A stretch of 7,019 bases of DNA, from assembly GCA_003551325.1 (NCBI GenBank), contig PUMK01000058.1, positions 1-7,019 on the forward strand, read 5' to 3'. Below, piece by piece: positions 1 to 5,421 of the stretch. The position numbers and the translations under genes were made by a program. Source of the DNA: Candidatus Acetothermia bacterium (lineage in GTDB: Bacteria; Bipolaricaulota; Bipolaricaulia; Bipolaricaulales; Bipolaricaulaceae). The notes beneath the pieces were generated by a model, which did not search any database, was not told the origin of the DNA, and was given only the letters and a program-made list of their open reading frames with translations. Each line of letters opens with the position of its first letter. Position 1 is the stretch's first letter.

Positions 1-4
1 AAGC

Positions 5-34
5 TTGACCAAGCTCTCTTCGGCAACGTATGAT
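5..34 (+). promoter_or_regulatory. Sigma-70-type promoter of the tRNA-Asn gene
   Basis: TTGACC at 5-10 (5 of 6 matches to the -35 consensus) and TATGAT at 29-34 (5 of 6 matches to the -10 consensus) are separated by 18 bases. The expected transcription start, about 7 bases after the -10 box, falls near 41, giving a tRNA precursor with a leader of only about 4 bases. Position and quality both fit a strong housekeeping tRNA promoter. A small inverted repeat (2-15) overlaps the -35 box. Confidence 0.75.
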
Positions 35-44
35 TGAGTTGCGC

Positions 45-120
45 TCCCCGGTAGCTCAACAGGCAGAGCGGCTGGCTGTTAACCAGTAGGCTGGAGGTTC
101 GAATCCTCCCCGGGGAGCCA
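45..120 (+). tRNA. tRNA-Asn, anticodon GTT
   Basis: The full cloverleaf can be folded by eye. The acceptor stem pairs 45-51 (TCCCCGG) with 110-116 (CCGGGGA), G117 is the discriminator and CCA is encoded at 118-120. The anticodon stem pairs 71-75 with 83-87 around the loop CTGTTAA, so the anticodon is GTT at 78-80. The T stem pairs GGAGG (93-97) with CCTCC (105-109) around TTCGAAT. It has its own promoter and terminator and appears intact. Its 3' half is shared, on the opposite strand, with the end of the recombinase gene, so it is the likely chromosomal integration target of the element to its right. Confidence 0.97.
79..120. other. Probable attachment-site half (tRNA 3' end shared with integrase tail)
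   Basis: These 42 bases are read on the plus strand as the anticodon loop to CCA end of tRNA-Asn, and on the minus strand as the last 13 codons plus stop of the recombinase. Elements that integrate at tRNA genes usually restore the tRNA 3' end with their own copy, which leaves a direct repeat at the far end of the element. The integrase gene abutting the tRNA is the usual arrangement. The exact crossover cannot be fixed from one end, and serine recombinases need only a very short core. The inference rests on the gene arrangement, not on a visible repeat, because the second copy would lie outside the window. Confidence 0.5.
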
Positions 121-1545
121 GAGAGAACGGGAGACCCCTTCGGCCACCAGGTCGAAGGGTTTTCTGTAGAATGGATCGAGGTTTTTCCCCATCAGGATCG
201 AGTTCGAAAGTAGCGCTTTGAGAAGGCGAACCCGTTCTTCGTGCGGTTGCGTACGATACAGTCTGGGAGCACGTTCAAGGAGTTCGAAAGTAGCAAGCGC
301 CTCATCCTCAGCAGGTCCAGTGCCCAGCTCGAGGTCAACCATCTGTGCGGAGAGCCGATCCTCCTTCGCCGACCAGTTGCTCTCCAGAGTGCTCCATCGC
401 TCATCGGAGATGACACCCCGAAGCTTGTCTTCGTATGCCTTGTCACGCATCTGTGTGACTTCGGTGAGTTGCCTCCTCAGCTCACGCATTCTGGACTCAG
501 CATCTCTCTTCCGTCGCCCACCTTCCCTTCGGATCCCAGCCATTAGCGCCCGAACCTGCTCCTCAGAGAGTCTCACCGCCTCTACGACGGGGAAAAACAG
601 CTCACCTAGCGAGTCCTGCGGTAGGTAGCTTTGCCCGCACTTCCCTTTTCCGTGGGTACAGTGGTAATAGACGTACTTCCCCTTGATGAGCGAGGCGGTG
701 ATGCGACATCCGCAGTAGCCGCAGGTCATGAGCCCTCTGTACGGGAACCTCCGCTTGGTCAGGGGGTGACTCCTTCCGCGGAGCTTGTCCTGAGCTCTGT
801 TGTACAGTGCCTTTGAGACTATGGGCTCGTGCTCTCCCTGGTACACCTTCCCTTCATAGCGAAGAAGTCCGCAATAGATAGGATTCCCCAAGAGCTTGTG
901 TAGCGGACCCTTGGACAGTACCCCCCCTGAACGCGTCCGGAGGCCCAGGGACTTGGCCCTGCCGACAAGCTGAGAAAGGGAGATGTCTTCGTTGGCGTAC
1001 ACCTCGAAGACCCGCCTGACGATGGGAGCCATCTCTGGATCGGGTAGTAGCACTTTTGCTTCGCGATCGTTGACGTAGCCCGTGGGGGCTGGTCCAGGCC
1101 AACCGCCTCTTCGTACTTTGGTGTTGGCTGCATGGCGCACTCTCTCCCCGAGCTGGTCGCTGTAGAGGCGGGATACCGCGGCATGGATCGAAGCGACGAA
1201 GCGCCCAGATGCTCCTTCAGGCAGCGACTCAGTCACGGAGATGATGCTCATCCCCTCCATCTCCTCAAGGACGGAGTAGTCCTGGAGGTTCCTTGAGAGC
1301 CGGTCGAGCTTGTAGCAGAGGACGCCGGTCACGTCCTTCCTCTTCCGGAGGAACTTGAGCATGGCGGAGAACTCAGGTCTCCCAGGCTTGTGTGCAGAGT
1401 GGGACTCTTCGAACGTACGGACAACGTCGAGATCGTGGCCAGCTGCATAGTCAGCAAGGAGTTGCCGTTGGGTCTCGATGGAGTAGCCGTGGGTTGCCTG
1501 CTCTTCAGTACTGACACGGATATAGGCTACGACCCGTCGCTTCAT
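79..1545 (-). CDS. Large serine recombinase (site-specific integrase)
   Basis: 488 residues, a normal length for the large serine recombinases that integrate and excise phages and conjugative elements through a 5' phosphoserine intermediate. The N-terminal resolvase domain shows YIRVST, with Ser12 the expected nucleophile, and the conserved KLDRLSRN at 79-86. A recombinase domain follows (about 150-255). Next is a zinc ribbon with Cys275, Cys278, Cys296 and Cys303, then a charged coiled-coil stretch (about 335-405), the usual layout of the family. The start at 1545 is set by AAGGAG seven bases upstream. The C-terminus is unusual: residues 476-488 (WLPGEDSNLQPTG) and the stop are the antisense of tRNA-Asn, and the stop codon falls on anticodon-loop positions 79-81. 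A 94-base gap separates it from the upstream operon, so it probably has its own promoter. Two sampled stretches suggest lower GC here than in the transfer genes. Identity as a serine recombinase is near certain; its direct role in moving this element is inferred from position. Confidence 0.95.
   Translation of the reverse strand: MKRRVVAYIRVSTEEQATHGYSIETQRQLLADYAAGHDLDVVRTFEESHSAHKPGRPEFSAMLKFLRKRKDVTGVLCYKLDRLSRNLQDYSVLEEMEGMSIISVTESLPEGASGRFVASIHAAVSRLYSDQLGERVRHAANTKVRRGGWPGPAPTGYVNDREAKVLLPDPEMAPIVRRVFEVYANEDISLSQLVGRAKSLGLRTRSGGVLSKGPLHKLLGNPIYCGLLRYEGKVYQGEHEPIVSKALYNRAQDKLRGRSHPLTKRRFPYRGLMTCGYCGCRITASLIKGKYVYYHCTHGKGKCGQSYLPQDSLGELFFPVVEAVRLSEEQVRALMAGIRREGGRRKRDAESRMRELRRQLTEVTQMRDKAYEDKLRGVISDERWSTLESNWSAKEDRLSAQMVDLELGTGPAEDEALATFELLERAPRLYRTQPHEERVRLLKALLSNSILMGKNLDPFYRKPFDLVAEGVSRSLWLPGEDSNLQPTG
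136..163 (+). terminator. Intrinsic terminator of the tRNA-Asn transcript
   Basis: The ten bases at 136-145 (CCCTTCGGCC) pair with 150-159 (GGTCGAAGGG) around the tetraloop ACCA, with one G-U pair in the stem. A run of four T follows at 160-163. This is a typical Rho-independent terminator, 15 bases after the tRNA CCA end. There is no T-run on the minus-strand side, so it works only for plus-strand (tRNA) transcription. It lies entirely within the coding sequence of the convergent recombinase gene. Confidence 0.8.
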
Positions 1546-1565
1546 CGTTCCGCTCCTTTCCAGGC

Positions 1566-1594
1566 AGTCTAAGGACCTACGTTCAACCGATCAA
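1566..1594 (-). promoter_or_regulatory. Possible promoter for the recombinase gene
   Basis: Read on the minus strand, TTGATC (1589-1594) and TAGACT (1566-1571) are separated by exactly 17 bases, each matching the -35 or -10 consensus at four of six positions. They lie in the only sizeable gap between the genes from 79 to 6866. A transcript from here would have a short leader carrying the recombinase ribosome binding site. The match is modest and could be chance. No T-tailed hairpin was seen between the upstream gene and this site, so read-through from the operon is also possible. Confidence 0.35.
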
Positions 1595-1639
1595 CACAAA
1601 GACGAGCAACCTTGTCGGTTACTCTGTTCTCGCTTTCCC

Positions 1640-1828
1640 TTAAGCGTCCTCCCACTCCCTCAGGATCTCGACGTAGTCCCGGAAGTTGTCCACGGCCTCA
1701 CGCAGCTCCTCATCATCGTAGGGAAGGACAGGTTCTTGCTTACCGGGAGCTTCGCTACCGGCCTTTCTCTCGCGCGGAGCGGTCAGTCCCCGCATGCGCT
1801 GCGTCGAGCGCTCTCGGCTCTTACCCAT
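1640..1828 (-). CDS. Small charged protein of unknown function (62 aa), last gene of the operon
   Basis: I do not recognise a family. The first half (residues 1-30) is rich in Arg, Lys, Ser and Gly and looks disordered. The second half (about 37-61) is strongly acidic, with a likely amphipathic helix running from DDEELREAV to ILREWEDA. It has no cysteines, signal peptide or membrane segment. Its ATG lies inside the end of the preceding gene (8-base overlap, 1821-1828) and its own ribosome binding site is weak, so it is probably translated by coupling. That overlap, the same as at the 6150-6157 junction, is the main argument that it is real. A basic tail with an acidic helix would suit a small adaptor to the DNA-processing protein encoded just before it, but this is only inference. 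Confidence 0.6.
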   Translation of the reverse strand: MGKSRERSTQRMRGLTAPRERKAGSEAPGKQEPVLPYDDEELREAVDNFRDYVEILREWEDA

Positions 1829-2726
1829 GTCCGCCGCCGTTTCGTTCGACGATCGCGTGCGGGACCCGGTCCGCGGGGGATCTCCAGATCGGTGCGAACA
1901 GCGCTTCGGGCTCGTTCAGGTTGTAGTCATCTTCGCATGTGAAGCAGAACATGCGGCTTCCTGTTCGTCTCGGGTCGGCGTTCTTTGCCGTGGCGATGAG
2001 GTTTTCCATCCGCCGCAGGGATGGCGTGATGGTGAGGACACGGAAGGGGCCGGGGAGATCGTCGGCCAAGCTGCGTGACCGGAGCTGCCAGTAGGCTTGG
2101 AGCTTGAGGAGGAATCGCTTGAGCGACATCGTTCCCCGATCTGCTTCGAGAAAGAAGTGGGCGACCCGTCCGTCTTGTGCCTGGAGGGAGAACCGGGCAT
2201 CGGGGATGACCGCTACCCGATTCCCCCCCAGGTTGACCCGGGCAAGCGGCCGTTCGGGTACGCGCCAGTCAGTGAGTACGAGATCTGGCCGGGCCCTGCA
2301 GGCGAGGGTCAGGCAGACCCGGAACTCGGCCACCATCAGGGTGTGGGCGAGGTAGAAGCGTTTCGCGGTGCGGTTGTCCTCAGCAAGGTGCCTGGGGACG
2401 CGTGCTGCCTCCCCTGATCTACGGGCAAGGACCCGTGCCCCTTTGGGAGCAAGCGCGTAGACGAGGTAGCGGTAGCCTTCCGCCCGGAGTTCCCGCTGGT
2501 GAGCTGGGCGGTCAAGATACCCGTGGTGGTAGAGCCGTGACAGGCGTTCTCGCGTGTTCCGCTCTGATCCCCCGACGAGTGCTTGGATGTGGGGGGTGTT
2601 GAGAAACCGGTGTTCCCGGACAAGCTCAAGCACCCGAAGATCCCGCTTGGTGAGCGCGAGCGGGGGTAGGTGGGGATCAAGGCGCCGGAAGAGGCGCCGT
2701 CTTGAGTTGTGTGGTATGTCCGTCAT
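1821..2726 (-). CDS. Replication-relaxation family-like DNA-processing protein
   Basis: 301 residues. The N-terminal part (about 20-100) is a winged-helix DNA-binding domain: LTKRDLRVLELVREHRFL begins it, RNTRERLSRLYHHGYLDR forms the recognition helix and wing, and the strand LVYALAPKGARVL follows. The C-terminal part carries VIPDARFSL (Asp176), FFLEADRGT (Glu194, Asp196) and a downstream Lys (for example Lys208). This spacing is like a PD-(D/E)xK nuclease core and typical of the replication-relaxation family, which occurs on plasmids and conjugative elements. Whether it cuts DNA is not known from sequence. Its ATG overlaps the stop of the coupling ATPase gene as ATGA (2723-2726), so the two products are probably made together. 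In context it may prepare or deliver DNA to the coupling protein, like a relaxosome accessory factor. No classical relaxase is visible in the window. The family assignment comes from recognising the pattern, without a search. Confidence 0.75.
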   Translation of the reverse strand: MTDIPHNSRRRLFRRLDPHLPPLALTKRDLRVLELVREHRFLNTPHIQALVGGSERNTRERLSRLYHHGYLDRPAHQRELRAEGYRYLVYALAPKGARVLARRSGEAARVPRHLAEDNRTAKRFYLAHTLMVAEFRVCLTLACRARPDLVLTDWRVPERPLARVNLGGNRVAVIPDARFSLQAQDGRVAHFFLEADRGTMSLKRFLLKLQAYWQLRSRSLADDLPGPFRVLTITPSLRRMENLIATAKNADPRRTGSRMFCFTCEDDYNLNEPEALFAPIWRSPADRVPHAIVERNGGGHG

Positions 2727-4171
2727 GGTGGTATCCAGTAGGTGGGTTCAGGTTCGTGGACCTCCCCGTTTGTCCGGGTTTCGATCTCTGTGCGGACGAG
2801 GTCCCGTGGCCGCGCGGCGCGGGCAAGGAGGCGTTCCCGGAGCTCGTCCGTCTCTCGGGTCATGGGTCTGTCCGGGGCCTCGGCCGTACGAAAGGGACCC
2901 GGGCTTCCTTCCCCTCGGATGTTGAGCAAAGCCTGTCTAGGAGCGAGGTCCAGCAAAAAGTTGATGTACCCTTCCATCTCCTCTGAGACGGGGATGAACA
3001 CGGGGTTCGTCCGCGGCTCTGAGGAGAGGAGCTTTCGGCTCGGAAGCTGGAACTTGACCTGCTTTCCCGTGGCACGGAACGCCTGGCGGGCGAGCTTCTC
3101 GGCATCGTCTCGGCTCGAGCGGAAGCTGACTTGGACCTGGCAATTCCCAAGGACCGAGGCAAGGAGTGTCCGCTCAAGCTGGGCAAGGGTCTGGTTGGCC
3201 ATCACGAGGGACAACCCGTACTTCCGCGCCTCAGAGAGGATCTCCTCGAAGCTTCGTGTGGCGTAGTTCTGGAACTCGTCAACGACGAGGCGGTACGGCC
3301 GGCGCGCAGCCTCAGGAAGATCCACCCGAGATAACGCCGCCTCCTGGATCTTGGAAACGAGCAGGGCCCCCACGAGGTCCGAGTTCCTCTTCAGGCGGCC
3401 CTTGGCCAGGTTGACGAGGGTGATTGTCCCTTCGTCCATCCACTGCCGGAGATCGATCGTCGAGTGCGTTTGTCCGACCATGTCCCGGATCCAGGGATCG
3501 GTGATGAACGTCGAGACCTTGTTGAGCGAAGATTCGACCCATTCAGCCTTGGTTCTCGCCGGCAGGGGTCCGAACCGGTGCTCCCAGTAGTCCCTCGCTT
3601 CGGTCGAGCGGAGGCCGGCGACGAGGTCGGCCCGGAACGCCTGATCGGTGAGGAGCCGCGGGACATCGAGCATGGTCCGGCCACGTTCAGCGAGGGTGAT
3701 GAACGCATTGCGCATGAGGTCTTCCATCCGTGCGCCCCAGGAGTCGTGCCAGAGCTTCTCGAAGACCGTGAGGAGCTCGAGGACGTGCGGGTAGATGTCG
3801 TCGCCTTCCGGAATCTCAAGAGGGTTGAACCCGACAGCCCACCCGGGAGCGGTGGGGTCGACGAGCACCGTCCGTTCGCGGGCCGGGTGCCCAGTCGGGA
3901 GGGTAGCGAGGTAGGCGATGAGTGCATCGCAGAGATCCCCATGGGGGTCGATCAGGCAGAGCCCATGTCCTTCCGCGATGTCCTGTTCAAGGAGGACGCG
4001 TAAGAGGCGGCTCTTCCCTGTGCCGGTTCCCCCGACGATGTAGGCGTGGTTACGGAGCGCGTCCGTGGACACGACGACCGGCCGACCACGGAGTTCCCCG
4101 AGATGCCGGGATGCCCCCCGTGTCGCAAGGAGTGGCTCGAGGATGTAGCGTAGCGCTCTACGGAGGCCCAT
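2723..4171 (-). CDS. VirD4/TraG-type coupling ATPase (conjugative DNA transfer)
   Basis: 482 residues. It is a RecA-like motor of the type IV secretion coupling-protein class, which brings DNA-protein substrates to the transfer channel and uses ATP to drive them. Walker A is GGTGTGKS (47-54), followed by LCLIDPHGDL (about 71-80), characteristic of this family. Walker B is RLVVDEFQNY with Asp298 and Glu299. A downstream segment, ARKYGLSLVMANQTLAQL, matches the sensor-like motif of TraG/TraD proteins. Classical VirD4 proteins start with two membrane helices. This one begins only about 45 residues before Walker A and has no hydrophobic segment there, so it is predicted soluble or membrane-tethered by a partner. 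The gene immediately upstream encodes a small membrane protein overlapping it by 14 bases. The start at 4171 is supported by a moderate AGGGTGA upstream. ATPase class is very likely; the conjugative role is inferred from family and neighbours. Confidence 0.9.
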   Translation of the reverse strand: MGLRRALRYILEPLLATRGASRHLGELRGRPVVVSTDALRNHAYIVGGTGTGKSRLLRVLLEQDIAEGHGLCLIDPHGDLCDALIAYLATLPTGHPARERTVLVDPTAPGWAVGFNPLEIPEGDDIYPHVLELLTVFEKLWHDSWGARMEDLMRNAFITLAERGRTMLDVPRLLTDQAFRADLVAGLRSTEARDYWEHRFGPLPARTKAEWVESSLNKVSTFITDPWIRDMVGQTHSTIDLRQWMDEGTITLVNLAKGRLKRNSDLVGALLVSKIQEAALSRVDLPEAARRPYRLVVDEFQNYATRSFEEILSEARKYGLSLVMANQTLAQLERTLLASVLGNCQVQVSFRSSRDDAEKLARQAFRATGKQVKFQLPSRKLLSSEPRTNPVFIPVSEEMEGYINFLLDLAPRQALLNIRGEGSPGPFRTAEAPDRPMTRETDELRERLLARAARPRDLVRTEIETRTNGEVHEPEPTYWIPP

Positions 4172-4589
4172 GTCGGATCACCCTGAAGAGTCGGCGGAGG
4201 ACTTCGCGAAACTCGCCTCCCGCCTCAGGGAAGGCGTTGGGGAGTCCCCACACCGTCCGTCCGAGGTACCAGCCGGCAAGCGTCCAGGTGAGGAGGGCTA
4301 AGGCGATGAGGACAAGCCCGTGTCCCCCTTGAGAGAGGAAGTTCCAGATACCGAGGAAGAGAAGGCCTGTCGCAAGGTAGCAGAGCACCTGGGCGATCTT
4401 CCTTGCTCGCTCGGGAAGCGCTTGCGAGTCGGGAAGTCCGGTGGTTCGCCGGACGGTGGACTCGAGCGTCCGGGAGGCGATGTTGACGAAGGCCGCGGCG
4501 ATCGCGGTCAGCAGGAAACGTGCCAACCGCGTCGCCAGTGGCCACGGCTCGCGTGACCCTTGAAAGGGGTTACGGAGCTTGAGGTTCAC
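4158..4589 (-). CDS. Small polytopic membrane protein, possible anchor of the coupling ATPase
   Basis: 143 residues, starting at GTG. The frame stays open further upstream, but that part is the shadow of the ThiF-family gene and lacks membrane-protein character. The GTG at 4589 has GGAGGG five bases upstream and is the first well-placed start. Hydrophobic segments lie around residues 20-38 (LARFLLTAIAAAFVNIA), 67-87 (VLCYLATGLLFLGIWNFL) and 90-112 (LVLIALALLTWTLAGWYL), with the last two forming a tight helical hairpin around SQGGHG. The C-terminal 30 residues are basic and amphipathic. No family is recognised. The gene overlaps the E1-like gene by 20 bases and the coupling ATPase by 14. Because that ATPase lacks the N-terminal membrane helices of VirD4, this protein is a candidate for the missing membrane half, as separately encoded membrane partners are known for some coupling ATPases. 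That function is inference. Confidence 0.8.
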   Translation of the reverse strand: MNLKLRNPFQGSREPWPLATRLARFLLTAIAAAFVNIASRTLESTVRRTTGLPDSQALPERARKIAQVLCYLATGLLFLGIWNFLSQGGHGLVLIALALLTWTLAGWYLGRTVWGLPNAFPEAGGEFREVLRRLFRVIRHGPP

Positions 4590-5421
4590 CCGCGCCCTCC
4601 GCGCAGATCGGACAGTCCTCACGCCGTGGTACCCAGCCCGAGCGCGTGAACTCCGCATCGGCTGGGCACAGCGAATGAAGGTTCCAATCTCTCGGACGGT
4701 CCATGAACAGGGAGTCGATCGCGTAGAGGGCGAGCCCTCCAAGCTGTTTGAAGAGGTCCTTGATGGCCGGGCTTCCGGGGCACGGTGTCCGTGCACCGTC
4801 CACTTCCTCTGGGAACGCGCAGGCAAAGCAGGCCTTCCCGACTTCTTGGACGAAGAGGTTCGCGTAGTCGGCCCGTTCGGATGCTCCGCCGAAGACGGAG
4901 GGGATCATCCGCTCACGGGCGAACCGAGCGATCGCGATCCGTGTCTGTGCGTCGTCGACCGCGGACACGATGACATCGCAGGCGAGGTCCGCCCCTCCAT
5001 GAAGCGCGTTCTCAAAGGCCAGGTTCCAGGCGATGATCCGGGTCCCAAGGGCGCCATGTGGCGCAAGGTTCCGCGCCAGGGCCCAGGCCTTAGGGCTGTA
5101 GACGTCGTCTGGGAAGAAGAATTGCCGACTCAGATTCGAGACCTCGACGCTATCAAAATCGAGGATCTTGAGGGTACCGACGCCCTTGCGAACGAGGCCC
5201 TCGGCGATCTCACCGCCGAGGGCACCTGCTCCTGCCAGAAACACTGTGAGGTTCGAGATGGTCTCCTGGGAGAACCCCGGCACCCGGCTCTGCCGATCCT
5301 CCACCGACCGACTCCCGTCGCCGTCGTCCGGTTTGGGCGATGGCGACCTGAGGATGAGCGGTACAAGAGCTCGCTCTACTGTCTCCTCAACCTTCATCGG
5401 GTGCTGTCCTTGTCTCGTCAT
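4570..5421 (-). CDS. E1-like ThiF-family adenylyltransferase
   Basis: 283 residues. E1-like enzymes adenylate the C-terminal glycine of a ubiquitin-like protein using ATP. The nucleotide-binding loop is LAGAGALGGEIAEGL (62-76). DFDSVEVSNLSRQFFF (88-103) carries the acidic residue, Asn96 and Arg99-Gln100 typical of MoeB, ThiF and Uba proteins. SAVDDAQTR (153-161) supplies the conserved Asp. Two CxxC pairs, Cys198/Cys201 and Cys270/Cys273, form the expected structural zinc site. Cys214, in the loop after the first pair and before a helix like that of ThiF and MoeB, is the best candidate for a thioester or persulfide cysteine. The first 50 residues are charged and probably flexible. AAGGAGGG four bases before the ATG supports the start at 5421. 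It overlaps the JAB gene by 35 bases. It has no fused E2 or JAB domain. The E1 fold is very likely. Protein conjugation rather than sulfur transfer is inferred from the neighbouring JAB and E2-like genes. Confidence 0.93.
   Translation of the reverse strand: MTRQGQHPMKVEETVERALVPLILRSPSPKPDDGDGSRSVEDRQSRVPGFSQETISNLTVFLAGAGALGGEIAEGLVRKGVGTLKILDFDSVEVSNLSRQFFFPDDVYSPKAWALARNLAPHGALGTRIIAWNLAFENALHGGADLACDVIVSAVDDAQTRIAIARFARERMIPSVFGGASERADYANLFVQEVGKACFACAFPEEVDGARTPCPGSPAIKDLFKQLGGLALYAIDSLFMDRPRDWNLHSLCPADAEFTRSGWVPRREDCPICAEGAGEPQAP
4595..4600 (-). promoter_or_regulatory. Ribosome binding site that fixes the GTG start at 4589
   Basis: Read on the minus strand this is GGAGGG, five bases before the GTG at 4587-4589. 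It lies within the last codons of the E1-like gene. It decides the start of the small membrane protein against the much longer open frame, which extends to an ATG at 4826. Confidence 0.7.

Noticed and set aside
1546..1639. Terminator between the operon and the recombinase
   Set aside because: The only inverted repeat seen (ACCGACAA against TTGATCGGT) is imperfect, has a long loop and lacks a T-run.
1821..1850. Gly-Gly near the C-terminus of the replication-relaxation protein (NGGGHG) as a ubiquitin-like tail
   Set aside because: The protein is a winged-helix/nuclease-like DNA protein without a beta-grasp domain, and the glycines sit in a low-complexity end.
3391..4003. Overlapping frames of about 180 codons on both strands inside the coupling ATPase gene
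   Set aside because: Their compositions are skewed to Ser/Arg/Pro or lack motifs, and the ATPase frame carries Walker A and B.
4590..4826. N-terminal extension of the small membrane protein to an ATG at 4826
   Set aside because: It lies entirely within the E1-like gene in another frame, is Ser/Arg/Pro-rich shadow sequence, and a strong ribosome binding site marks the GTG at 4589.
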